64,000 nucleotides of DNA from Granulicella sibirica (lineage in GTDB: Bacteria > Acidobacteriota > Terriglobia > Terriglobales > Acidobacteriaceae), in contig NZ_RDSM01000001.1 in assembly GCF_004115155.1 (NCBI RefSeq), forward strand, positions 1,178,001 to 1,242,000. The letters run 5' to 3'. Made by a program: the position numbers and the translations under genes. A model generated the notes under the pieces. It was not told the origin of the DNA, made no database searches, and saw only the letters and a list, made by a program, of their open reading frames with translations. Below are positions 32,850-41,843 of this stretch, one piece after another. Position 1 is the first letter of the stretch; every line of letters begins with the position of its first letter.

Positions 32850-34208
32850 TTACCGAGCCCGGGGCCAGCGCTCTACGACCCACGCCGCGAGTTGATCGAT
32901 GAGACCGCCGGGGACGAGAGCGGTATCCGGTGCGACCTGGATGTTCCGGACGATGCCGCTGTGGTCCACCACGACGATCAGCGGGAAGTCGGTCGCCACG
33001 AAGCTGTTCAGTGTCTCCTTCGGGACCGCAAACGTTGGCGTTTCGACGAGAAGCGCGGCTGCGGTAGGCTTGATGGTGAGCGAAAGATCCACGCGCGGCA
33101 GACCGGGTTTTTCGCCGGGAAGCAGGGTTGCCGGGGCAGCGGAGCGGGTGGATTTGCCGCTCTTCGCGTTCTCCTTGGGGGCTGGCTTCGGCGGAGGAGT
33201 CGCCTGCGCCAGGAGCGCGTAGAAACGGGCTTCCGTCTCGTTGAGCCTGTGTCCCTGCGGCGCGAACCTCGGCCCCACGGCCAGGCACTGGTTGCACCAG
33301 TCAGGAAAGAGAAGGAAGACGGTGGCCGCACCGAAAGACGTCTGCGGGTCCGGCATCGCGGGTGCCGCAGGGTCCAGCAGCCAGGCCGTGGTGGTGAACT
33401 TCGGCAGCGGGCCGCCGAGCAGCTTGTACTGGCGGCGCGTCTCGGCGATCAGGATGGCGTCGTCGGAGGAGATGTCGGCGGGAAGACTCGCCTCGAGCTC
33501 GGCGAAGGAGCTTTCGGCGTCCTTCGGCTGGTTGGCGAACTGCTGCATTGCGGGCAGAGCGATTGCGTCGGCGTAAAGTGCGTGGGCCGGGGGACCTGTG
33601 GTTGGGTGCGCTTTCAGCAGGGCAAGGAGGATCGGCTGCCGCTGCAGCAGCAATGAGACCGCATGCTGGTTCTGGATGAGCTGAATGTAGCGCACCGTGC
33701 TTCCGGTCGCATCCGACGCGAGGCCGTCCCAGGGGACCGTCCGCAGCATGTCGCGAGAGGTGGCCAGGGCGGTGTCGGGGTCTTTGAGGTGCAGGCTCGC
33801 CTGCACTTTATAGTCGAAGGCCTTTGACAGGCTCGGAAAGTCTTTGGCTCTTGCGTCCGGATCGGCTTTCTCGTAGGCGGCCAAATAGAGCGACGAAGCC
33901 ACCTGGACCGGAGCCCACTCCTGCGCGAAGGCGCACAGAAGGGCATAGGCAAGGAAATCCTCCCCGGCGAACTGGTCGGGTGCGCGCGCGTGGCAACTGG
34001 TCTTTGCCTCCTCGGTCGCGATCTTCAGCGCGTCGAGCTCAGCCTCGGACCAGTTCTGCGGCGAGCGCCTTGTGATCTCCAGCGGGCGGACGGCCTGGTC
34101 GTATGCCGCCTGGGGAGAGAGCTGCGGCGTAGCGTTTGCGGGAGCCTGCGCGCTCGCCCGGGCAAGGCAGAGCGCGACGAGAAGAGCGAAGAGCTGGCGC
34201 ACGGGCAT
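32850..34208 (-). CDS. Exported protein with thioredoxin-like fold (WCxxC)
   Basis: About 452 residues with a signal peptide (VRQLFALLVALCLARASAQ). Residues 60-230 are helical and may form repeats. Near residue 300, VFLLFPDWCNQCLAVGPRF contains a thioredoxin/TlpA-like CxxC site (WCNQC). A Pro/Lys-rich stretch (TPPPKPAPKENAKSGKS) interrupts the fold, and the end FPLIVVVDHSGIVRNIQVAPDTAL matches the last strands of a thioredoxin-like domain. It is likely a periplasmic thiol-disulfide or redox protein. I chose ATG 34208 (MPVRQ) because the longer frame's first 20 residues precede the signal peptide. It is divergent from mfd. Confidence 0.75.
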   Translation of the reverse strand: MPVRQLFALLVALCLARASAQAPANATPQLSPQAAYDQAVRPLEITRRSPQNWSEAELDALKIATEEAKTSCHARAPDQFAGEDFLAYALLCAFAQEWAPVQVASSLYLAAYEKADPDARAKDFPSLSKAFDYKVQASLHLKDPDTALATSRDMLRTVPWDGLASDATGSTVRYIQLIQNQHAVSLLLQRQPILLALLKAHPTTGPPAHALYADAIALPAMQQFANQPKDAESSFAELEASLPADISSDDAILIAETRRQYKLLGGPLPKFTTTAWLLDPAAPAMPDPQTSFGAATVFLLFPDWCNQCLAVGPRFAPQGHRLNETEARFYALLAQATPPPKPAPKENAKSGKSTRSAAPATLLPGEKPGLPRVDLSLTIKPTAAALLVETPTFAVPKETLNSFVATDFPLIVVVDHSGIVRNIQVAPDTALVPGGLIDQLAAWVVERWPRAR

Positions 34209-34337
34209 TTTCGACGGGCCTTCGGCGTGGATTTCTATCCCGCAGGTTCGGGGCGCTTCAATCTCCATAGTACCGAGCAGAATCGTGTCGGGACGGCCCG
34301 CGGTCCTGGTCCGCCAAACCGGATAAACTTGTAAGTG

Positions 34338-37300
34338 ATGGTTTTGCCTTTCGTCCGCGACCTTTTAGCCGACCTCGAACGTTCCGAGACGTTCGAGCGC
34401 GTGCGTCGACACCTCGCCGCGGGCTCCGGACGCCGACGCATCGCCGGCCTCACCTTTACCGCCCGCTCGTTGTATCTGCCGTCGTTCGTGAAAGCGGCGA
34501 ACGGCCCGTGCCTTATCCTCGTGGCCGACAACAAGGCGGCCGAGGCTCTCCACCTTGCCGTCACCGCCGCCTGCGAGCTGACCGGGGCGCTGGCTCCCGA
34601 GTCCGTGCTGCGCCTGCCCGGGCATGATGTGCTGCCGTTCGAGAACCTGTCGCCACACCCCGAGATCCAGGAGCACCGGGCCGCCACGCTCTGGAAGCTG
34701 TGCGAAAAATCCGCCTCGAAGACCTCCGCCACGCCGCGCCTCATCATCGCGCCAGTCGAGGCGGCATGCATGCGGCTCTTCCCGCGTGACTTCTACAACG
34801 GCCTCGCACTTCGCCTTCGCACCGGCGAGGAGTACATGCCGGATATGCTCGTCGACCATCTGCTTTCGGTCGGCTATACGAAGGTCGACGTGGTGGAGAT
34901 GCCCGGGCAGGTGACGCTGCGCGGCGGCATCCTCGACGTGTACTCGCCCGAGCAGGAACGCCCCGTCCGCATCGATTTCTTCGGCGACGAGATCGAGTCC
35001 ATCCGCAAGTTCGATCCGGAGACACAGCGCTCCTCGTCACCGACGGATCACGTTCTTCTTCTGCCGCTTACCGAGTTCCCCATCACGGAAAAGATCCTCG
35101 CCGCCGTGAACGCCAGGCTGACTCGGTCGGGTTCGGCGGCCGGTGCGAACCTAGAAGGTGGTGAGCAACCGCGCGAGTTACAAACTCATGTAGCCACACG
35201 CAGCGGTGAGGCGACGATCTTTCCGGGATGGGAGTTCTTTGCACCCGTAGCCGGGGCTAATGGGACGCTGCTCGATCTGCTTGGGCCGACGACGCGCGTC
35301 TTCATCGAAGAGCCCGCGATGGTCAAGAACCAGGGCGAGCGCTGGTGGAACAAGGTCGAGCAGCGCCACGAGCGTGCCGGCATCGGAAACCTTATCCGCC
35401 CTGAGGACATCTACATCTCGCCATGGGCACTTGATGACCGCCTGCGCGATTTCAGCGGATGCGAGCTCGATCAGCTTGGCGCGGTCGATATCCTCGATGC
35501 GGATCGGTCAGACCTCTCCGAGGTCGACTTTCACACGCGGCCGACGCAGCGCTTTCATGGGTCGATCCCGACGCTGATCGAGGCCATCAAGGACCTTACC
35601 CTTGGCGATACGCGCGTTCTGTTGACCGCGCCGAATCAGGGCGAGGTCGAGCGGCTTGCGTCGCTTCTGCAGGAGTATGGCGTACCGTACCGGCTCGGCT
35701 CGCGCAACACGCAGCCCGGCTCGACGACGGTCTATTCGGAGTCGAGCTATCTTGGCGGCGATCTGCGCACGCCGGTCATCGTCAAGACGGCCATTGCGAA
35801 CGGCGTGCAGGTGCTCGACCTTGATAAGGCGACGGCTCGGCAGATCGTTCTCTTCGGCGCGCAGGATCTTACCGACGACGCCGATGTCGCGCCGCGTGTT
35901 ACTCGCCGTACGAAGTCCAAGACATCAGCGTTTATCTCCGACTTCCGCGACTTAGCCGTCGGCGATTACGTTGTGCACGTCGAGCATGGCATTGCACGCT
36001 ACTGCGGTCTGCGTGTGCTCGATGAAGACCCCGCCGCCACACCGCTCGAGCTGATGATTCTTGAGTTCGCGGATGAAGCGAAGCTCTATGTTCCGCTGAC
36101 GCGACTGGATCTTATCCAGAAGTATCGGAGCACCGATACTGGACCTGCACCGCAGCTCAACAAGCTCGGCAACCCCGCGTGGCAGAAGACCAAGGCGCGG
36201 GTCAAGAAGGCCATGGCCGACATGGCCGGCGAGTTACTCAAGCTGTACGCGCAGCGCAAAGCCGCGCAAGGAACGCCCTTCTCTCCCGACACCAACATGC
36301 AGCACGAGTTCGAAGACGCCTTCGACTTCACCGAGACCGACGACCAGCTCTCCGCCATCGCCGACATCAAGCGTGATATGGAATCGACCCAGCCCATGGA
36401 CCGCCTGCTCTGCGGCGACGTTGGCTACGGCAAGACCGAAGTCGCCATGCGAGCCGCCTTCAAGGCCGTGCAGGATGGCAAGCAAGTGGCTGTGCTTGCG
36501 CCTACGACGGTCCTCAGCTTCCAGCACTTCGAGTCCTTCAAGAAGCGGTTCGCCAACTTCCCCGTGAACATCGACATGCTCTCCCGCTTTCGCACCGCGA
36601 AGGAGAAGGCCGAGGTGATGGAGAAGTGCGCGGAAGGCAAGATCGACATCCTCGTAGGCACCCACGCCATTCTCGGGCAGTCGCTCAAGTTCCAGGACCT
36701 CGGCCTGCTTATCGTCGACGAAGAGCAGCGCTTTGGCGTCAAGCACAAGGAGCGGCTCAAGCAGATGCGCGCGTCAATCGATGTCCTTGCGATGTCTGCA
36801 ACGCCCATCCCGCGCACGCTGCACATGTCGCTCATTGGCCTGCGCGATATGTCGGTCATCGAGACGCCGCCGAAAGACCGCATGGCCATCCAGACCATCG
36901 TCGCCAAGTTCGACGAGAAGCTCATGCGCACGGCCATCGAGATGGAGTTAGAGCGTGGTGGCCAGACTTACTTCGTGCATAACCGCGTCGAGACCATCTA
37001 CGAGTTAGCCTCAAAAATCCGCGAGTTAGTTCCGAGTGCACGCGTCGTCGTTGGCCATGGCCAGTTGCCGGAAGCCGAGCTCGAGCGCGTCATGCTCGCC
37101 TTCATGAACCACGAGTATGACGTGCTCTGCGCCACGTCGATCATCGAGAACGGCCTCGACATCCCACTCGCCAACACCATCATCATCAACCGCGCTGATC
37201 GGCATGGACTGAGCGAGTTATACCAACTCAGGGGACGCGTCGGACGCTCGAATCGCCGCGCTTATGCCTATCTTCTCATTCCACCCGAGACGGAACTCAC

Positions 37301-38228
37301 CGAGATAGCACGCCGCAGGCTAGCCGCGCTTAAGGAGTTCTCTGACTTAGGCGCAGGCTTCAAGATCGCCGCGCTTGACCTTGAGCTAAGGGGTGCGGGT
37401 AACATGCTTGGCGGCGAGCAGTCCGGCCACATCGAGGCCATCGGCTTCGAGATGTATACGACGATGCTCGGTGAAGCGGTCGCCAAGCTCAAGGGCGAGG
37501 ACGGCCCGACCGAGGAGACCGCGACCCTCAACCTCGGCATCTCGCTGCGCATCGACGCGACGTACATCCCGGAAGAGAACCAGCGCCTGCGTATGTACAA
37601 GAAGATCGCCGGAGCACCGGATGAGGCCACGCTCGAGGACGTTCGTGCCGAACTTGCCGACCGTTACGGGGACATTCCCGACTCCGTAAAGAACCTGCTG
37701 TCCGCGGGCGAGATCCGCATTCACTGTGAGCGCCTCGGCATTGCCTCGCTCGAGCGTAAGCGGACAGCCATTGACCTTCCGGCAGACCCCAAGGCTGCCG
37801 CGAAGCCCGCACCGACGATCAACGGTCGTCAAAGCATTCCCGGGCGCTACGGGCAGGCTCCCGTCCACAATCCGCTGCAGCACACCTACCGTGCGGTGGC
37901 CTCGCGGCCGGTTACGAACGCGACCATGGCCGTCCGCGCTACAGCGGGAGCACGCCCCGCGACGCCCGGGCAGGCGGGCTCGATCAAGCCCATGCGCGAG
38001 ATGCTATACGTCAAGTTCACTGAGAGCACCCACGCCCCCGCTGAATCCGGGCGGCAGAAGATGGGCATCGACCCTGGCCTCTTGATGAAGCTCGTCAGCC
38101 GCAATACCAAGAACGGCGCGCAGTTCACGCCACAGGGTGTCCTGCGTTGGCCACTGACTTCAGCGAAAGCCGAAGACGTTCTTACTGAGACCCGCGCGCT
38201 GCTCAACTCCCTTGATCCTGCGTCGTGA
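34338..38228 (+). CDS. mfd: Transcription-repair coupling factor
   Basis: About 1296 residues. Mfd removes RNA polymerase stalled at DNA lesions and recruits UvrA. N-terminal UvrB-like modules are followed by the RNA-polymerase-interacting CarD-like region (YVVHVEHGIARYCGL), and helicase motifs LCGDVGYGKTEVAMRAAF (Walker A), APTTVLSFQHFESF, LIVDEEQRFG (Walker B), MSATPIPRTLHMS, and the TRG/RG motifs near NGLDIPLANTIIINRADRHGLSELYQLRGRVGRS. The C-terminal TRCF domain is split by about 74 low-complexity Pro/Ala residues (residues about 1145-1218) before FTESTHAPAESG. GTG 34335 precedes the ATG. It stands alone. Confidence 0.96.
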   Translation: MVLPFVRDLLADLERSETFERVRRHLAAGSGRRRIAGLTFTARSLYLPSFVKAANGPCLILVADNKAAEALHLAVTAACELTGALAPESVLRLPGHDVLPFENLSPHPEIQEHRAATLWKLCEKSASKTSATPRLIIAPVEAACMRLFPRDFYNGLALRLRTGEEYMPDMLVDHLLSVGYTKVDVVEMPGQVTLRGGILDVYSPEQERPVRIDFFGDEIESIRKFDPETQRSSSPTDHVLLLPLTEFPITEKILAAVNARLTRSGSAAGANLEGGEQPRELQTHVATRSGEATIFPGWEFFAPVAGANGTLLDLLGPTTRVFIEEPAMVKNQGERWWNKVEQRHERAGIGNLIRPEDIYISPWALDDRLRDFSGCELDQLGAVDILDADRSDLSEVDFHTRPTQRFHGSIPTLIEAIKDLTLGDTRVLLTAPNQGEVERLASLLQEYGVPYRLGSRNTQPGSTTVYSESSYLGGDLRTPVIVKTAIANGVQVLDLDKATARQIVLFGAQDLTDDADVAPRVTRRTKSKTSAFISDFRDLAVGDYVVHVEHGIARYCGLRVLDEDPAATPLELMILEFADEAKLYVPLTRLDLIQKYRSTDTGPAPQLNKLGNPAWQKTKARVKKAMADMAGELLKLYAQRKAAQGTPFSPDTNMQHEFEDAFDFTETDDQLSAIADIKRDMESTQPMDRLLCGDVGYGKTEVAMRAAFKAVQDGKQVAVLAPTTVLSFQHFESFKKRFANFPVNIDMLSRFRTAKEKAEVMEKCAEGKIDILVGTHAILGQSLKFQDLGLLIVDEEQRFGVKHKERLKQMRASIDVLAMSATPIPRTLHMSLIGLRDMSVIETPPKDRMAIQTIVAKFDEKLMRTAIEMELERGGQTYFVHNRVETIYELASKIRELVPSARVVVGHGQLPEAELERVMLAFMNHEYDVLCATSIIENGLDIPLANTIIINRADRHGLSELYQLRGRVGRSNRRAYAYLLIPPETELTEIARRRLAALKEFSDLGAGFKIAALDLELRGAGNMLGGEQSGHIEAIGFEMYTTMLGEAVAKLKGEDGPTEETATLNLGISLRIDATYIPEENQRLRMYKKIAGAPDEATLEDVRAELADRYGDIPDSVKNLLSAGEIRIHCERLGIASLERKRTAIDLPADPKAAAKPAPTINGRQSIPGRYGQAPVHNPLQHTYRAVASRPVTNATMAVRATAGARPATPGQAGSIKPMREMLYVKFTESTHAPAESGRQKMGIDPGLLMKLVSRNTKNGAQFTPQGVLRWPLTSAKAEDVLTETRALLNSLDPAS

Positions 38229-38265
38229 GCGCACAGCCTGCACCGCCGCGAGGTACAGTATCTGC

Positions 38266-38622
38266 ATGCGCATCCGGCTCCTGCTGACGGTTCTCCTGCT
38301 CTTCCCGATAGCGTCGCCGGGACAGCAGCCCCAGCCAGCGGCAGACGCCAATGCGACCACCAACTGCGTGCTTGTCTCCGCCGTCGCGCCTACCTACCCG
38401 CGCAGCCACTTCAAGAACCCCGAGCGCGCCGTCCTTGTCGGCCTCACGGTCAACACTGAGGGCGTGCCGGAGAACGTACATATCGTTCGCACCGGCGGCG
38501 ACCGCTTTGACAAGAACGCTCTTGCCACCGTTTCGCAGTACAAGTTCAAACCCGCCCTCAAGTCCGGTCAGCCTGTCGCCCAGGAGATCCAGATCGAGGT
38601 CGCCTACAAGTCCCCTCACTAG
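38266..38622 (+). CDS. Small exported TonB C-terminal domain protein
   Basis: 118 residues with a signal peptide (RLLLTVLLLFPIASPGQ). The mature part is one TonB C-terminal domain: VLVSAVAPTYPRSHFKNPERAVLVGLTVNTEGVPENVHIVRTGGDRFDKNALATVSQYKFKPAL. It lacks the transmembrane anchor plus long Pro spacer of a true TonB, so it is unlikely to energise transporters and may serve as a periplasmic protein-interaction domain. It starts 37 bases after mfd and precedes a DUF885 gene by 18 bases, so those two may be co-transcribed. Confidence 0.82.
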   Translation: MRIRLLLTVLLLFPIASPGQQPQPAADANATTNCVLVSAVAPTYPRSHFKNPERAVLVGLTVNTEGVPENVHIVRTGGDRFDKNALATVSQYKFKPALKSGQPVAQEIQIEVAYKSPH

Positions 38623-38640
38623 CCTGGAGCATCGTCCCGT

Positions 38641-40413
38641 ATGAAGCGTCTCTTTCTCCTCATCCTGCTCTCAGCTTTCGCCGCGCCCCTCGCTCCAGCC
38701 CAGCGGATCTCCGCCGACGGCGGACCGCAGACGCTCGACTTCTACGCCGAGCACTTCTTCTCCGACATCTACTTCCACTTCTCGCCGACCAACGGAACCT
38801 CTGCCGGTCTGCATCAGTACGACACCCAGCTCGAGGACTACTCCGCCAGCGCCGTCCAGCGCGAGATAGCGGCCCTGCATGCCATTCAGCAGAAGATCGA
38901 GGCTATCCCCGCCGACTCGCTCGATGCGCCCATCGCCGGCGACCGTGAGATCCTCCTCGGCAACATCCGGTCCATGCTCCTGAGCCTCGAGGTCATCCGA
39001 CCGTGGGAGAAGAACCCGGATAACTACTCTTCTGGCATCACGCAGTCGGCGTTCGTCCTCATGAGCCGCAAGTTCGCTCCGGCGAACACGCGGCTGCGAT
39101 CCGTGATTGCCCGCGAACAACTCATGCCGCAGGTGTTGCTGGAGGCGCGCAAGAACCTCAAGAATCCTCCAAAGATCTACACCGAGATCGCGCTCGAGCA
39201 GATTGACGGTTCCATCAGCTTCTTCCAGAACGATCTCCCCGCAGGCTTTGCCGACGCTACCGACCCCGCCACCAGGGCCGCCTTCGCCAAGTCGAACGCC
39301 GCCGTCATCCAGGCTCTCAAAGACTATGCCGCCTGGATGAAGAGCGACCTGCTCCCGCGCTCCAGTGGCGACTTCCGCTTCGGCACTGATACTTTCCGCA
39401 AGAAGCTTGCCTACGACGAGATGGTCGACATCCCGCTCGAAAGCCTGCTTCAGATCGGCTATGGCGACCTGCACCGGAATCAGCTTGAGTTCGCCAGCGT
39501 CGCGAAGGAGATCGATCCCACGAAGACTCCGCAGGAGGTCCTCGCCCTGCTCGCGACCATCCATCCTCCGCCGGATAAGCTGCTACAGACCTTCCAGGAC
39601 CAGTTCTCCGGCCTGATCGGGTTTATCAATTCGCATCACATCATCTCGATCCCGAGCGACGTGGAGCCCACGCTCGAAGAGACGCCGCCCTTCATGCGCG
39701 CCACCACGCAGGCGTCGATGGACCCTCCCGGCCCCTTTGAAACCAACTCCACCAAGGCCTACTTCAACGTCACGCTGCCCGAGAAGGACTGGACCAAGGA
39801 GCATATCGCCGAACACATGGCCTCCTTCAACGTCGGCACCATCACCTCAACCGCCGTCCACGAGGCTTACCCCGGCCACTACGTGCAGTTCCTCTACCTG
39901 CCGCAGTTCTCCTCGAAGATCCGCAAGGTGCTTGGGGCAAACACCAACATCGAAGGCTGGGCGCACTACTGCGAGCAGATGATGCTCGACGAAGGCTACC
40001 TGCCCACCCTCACCGGCTCTCCCGAGGAGCAGGCGAAGCAGGCCAAGCTCATCCGCCTCGGCCAGCTTCAGGACGCGCTGCTCCGCGACGCGCGCTTCAT
40101 CGTCGGCATCCGCATGCATACCGGCGTCGGAGGCCCACTTACCATCGACGAAGCCGCCGCCTTCTTCTCCAAGGAGGGCTACCAGTCCCCCTCGATCGGC
40201 ATGATGGAGACCAAGCGCGGCACCGCCGACGCCACCTACCTCTACTACACCCTGGGCAAGCTGGAGATCCTGAAGCTCCGCGACGACGTGAAGGCAAAAC
40301 AGGGCGCGGCGTTCAACCTGCAGGCCTTCCACAATGCTTTCATGCAGCAGGGCTTCGCACCACTGAAGATTATTCGCAAGTCGATGCTGCATAACGACTC
40401 GCCTGTGCTGTAA
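38641..40413 (+). CDS. Exported DUF885-family metallopeptidase-like protein
   Basis: 590 residues with a signal peptide (RLFLLILLSAFAAPLAPAQ). DUF885 proteins carry a modified zinc motif; here it is VHEAYPGHYVQFLYL, near residue 403, matching HExxPGH. EGWAHYCEQMMLDEG follows about 35 residues later and supplies the third ligand Glu. Helical content is high throughout, as in M32/M3-like peptidases. Members are thought to be periplasmic dipeptidyl or oligopeptidases, but few are characterised. It sits 18 bases after the TonB-domain gene. Confidence 0.86.
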   Translation: MKRLFLLILLSAFAAPLAPAQRISADGGPQTLDFYAEHFFSDIYFHFSPTNGTSAGLHQYDTQLEDYSASAVQREIAALHAIQQKIEAIPADSLDAPIAGDREILLGNIRSMLLSLEVIRPWEKNPDNYSSGITQSAFVLMSRKFAPANTRLRSVIAREQLMPQVLLEARKNLKNPPKIYTEIALEQIDGSISFFQNDLPAGFADATDPATRAAFAKSNAAVIQALKDYAAWMKSDLLPRSSGDFRFGTDTFRKKLAYDEMVDIPLESLLQIGYGDLHRNQLEFASVAKEIDPTKTPQEVLALLATIHPPPDKLLQTFQDQFSGLIGFINSHHIISIPSDVEPTLEETPPFMRATTQASMDPPGPFETNSTKAYFNVTLPEKDWTKEHIAEHMASFNVGTITSTAVHEAYPGHYVQFLYLPQFSSKIRKVLGANTNIEGWAHYCEQMMLDEGYLPTLTGSPEEQAKQAKLIRLGQLQDALLRDARFIVGIRMHTGVGGPLTIDEAAAFFSKEGYQSPSIGMMETKRGTADATYLYYTLGKLEILKLRDDVKAKQGAAFNLQAFHNAFMQQGFAPLKIIRKSMLHNDSPVL

Positions 40414-40455
40414 GGTCTTGCATCGAATATATAGGCGTCCCAGGAGCTAAGAGTT

Positions 40456-40842
40456 ATGAAGATCGCCATCCTCGCATCCCGCGTCATCCTCGGACTTCTC
40501 TTCTTCGTCTTCGGCCTCAATGGAATCCTGCATTTTATGAATGGTCCCCTGCCTCCGGGAGACGGTGGGATCTGGATCGGCCTCATGACGACGCACAAGT
40601 ACACCAGCTTCGTCGCGCTCCTGGAAATTATCGGTGGGCTTCTTTTGCTGGTCGGCCGTTACGTTCCGCTTGGCCTGACCATCCTTGCGCCGATCCTGGT
40701 GAATGTCCTGTGCTTCCATCTCTTCTTCAGCGTCCCGGGCATCGCTGCGGGTATCGTCTGCACGATCCTCGAACTCTTCCTGATCTTCGCCTACCGCCTG
40801 AGCTTCCGCGGTCTGTTCGACGCGGCGCCGGAGGTCTCGTAG
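40456..40842 (+). CDS. DoxX-like four-helix membrane protein
   Basis: 128 residues, four predicted transmembrane helices: RVILGLLFFVFGLNGILHFM, TSFVALLEIIGGLLLLVGRY, LGLTILAPILVNVLCFHLFF, and GIVCTILELFLIFAYRLSF. The GLLFFVFGLNGILHF start resembles the DoxX/DoxD family of respiratory or redox-associated membrane proteins. The role is unknown. Start ATG 40456 has AGGAGC upstream. It is followed by galU on the same strand after 119 bases, without a sign of common transcription. Confidence 0.75.
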   Translation: MKIAILASRVILGLLFFVFGLNGILHFMNGPLPPGDGGIWIGLMTTHKYTSFVALLEIIGGLLLLVGRYVPLGLTILAPILVNVLCFHLFFSVPGIAAGIVCTILELFLIFAYRLSFRGLFDAAPEVS

Positions 40843-40961
40843 CCTCGTTTTCCTCGCGTATTCTCCGTTTCTTTACAACCCGTTTTACGATCGCGGCAAC
40901 TGAACCGTAGGGGCACTTTGGTACCATCAATCCAACCCCCGACCGGAGAAACTTACGACTG

Positions 40962-41843
40962 ATGCCAACTCCCCAGAAGATTCGTAAAGCGGTGTTCCCT
41001 GCAGCGGGAATGGGAACCCGTTTCCTGCCAGCGACCAAGGCTACCCCGAAGGAGATGCTTTGCCTGGTCGATAAGCCCCTGATCCAGTACGGGGTCGAGG
41101 AAGCGGTCGCGGCTGGCTGTACCGAGATCATCATCGTCACGGGCCGCGGCAAGACCACCATGGAGGATCATTTCGACCGCTCGCCCGAGCTCGAAGCCTC
41201 CCTCGAAGCCAAGAACAAGACCGCCCTGCTCGAGATCGCCCGCTCGGTCTCGAAGCTCGCCAAGATCACGTATACCCGGCAGTCCGAGCCGCTTGGCCTG
41301 GGCCACGCGGTCCTGATGGCGAAGGAGATCGTCGGCAACGAGCCGTTCTGCGTTTTGCTCCCCGACGACATCGTCGACGCCGAACCCGGCTGCATGAAGC
41401 AGATGGTCGACGCCTTCGCCGAGGTCCAGTCCAGCATCCTTGGCTCCGAGGTTGTCGAAGGGCCGGCCATCTCCGCGTATGGCTGCCTCGACTGCAACCC
41501 GCATCCGACCAACTCACGCCTGCTCGACGTCAAGGGCATGGTGGAGAAGCCGAAGTTCGAGGACGCTCCGTCGCCGAACGCGATCATCGGACGCTACATT
41601 CTCACCCCGCGCATCTTCGAGATGATCGAAGGCATCACGCCCGGCGCAGGCGGGGAACTTCAACTCACCGACGCTATCAAGGCCCTGCTCCAGCACGAGA
41701 AAGTCTACGGCTTCAGCTACGAAGGCAAACGCCACGACGCCGGCGACAAACAGGGTTTTCTTCGCGCCACGGTGGAGTTGGGGATCAAGCACGCGAGCTG
41801 CGGCGAAAGTTTCCGCGCGTGGCTCAAGGAACAAACCTTCTAG
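40962..41843 (+). CDS. galU: UTP-glucose-1-phosphate uridylyltransferase
   Basis: 293 residues. It makes UDP-glucose from UTP and glucose 1-phosphate in the cytoplasm, for exopolysaccharide, trehalose and envelope glycans. Typical features are FPAAGMGTRFLPATKATPKEML with the G-x-G-T-R-F-x-P nucleotide loop, VDKPLIQYGVEEAVAAG, LPDDIVDAEPG, and GEGE-like GGELQLTDAI. Its length fits bacterial GalU. The last four bases overlap the stop of the convergent glycoamylase-like gene. Confidence 0.95.
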   Translation: MPTPQKIRKAVFPAAGMGTRFLPATKATPKEMLCLVDKPLIQYGVEEAVAAGCTEIIIVTGRGKTTMEDHFDRSPELEASLEAKNKTALLEIARSVSKLAKITYTRQSEPLGLGHAVLMAKEIVGNEPFCVLLPDDIVDAEPGCMKQMVDAFAEVQSSILGSEVVEGPAISAYGCLDCNPHPTNSRLLDVKGMVEKPKFEDAPSPNAIIGRYILTPRIFEMIEGITPGAGGELQLTDAIKALLQHEKVYGFSYEGKRHDAGDKQGFLRATVELGIKHASCGESFRAWLKEQTF

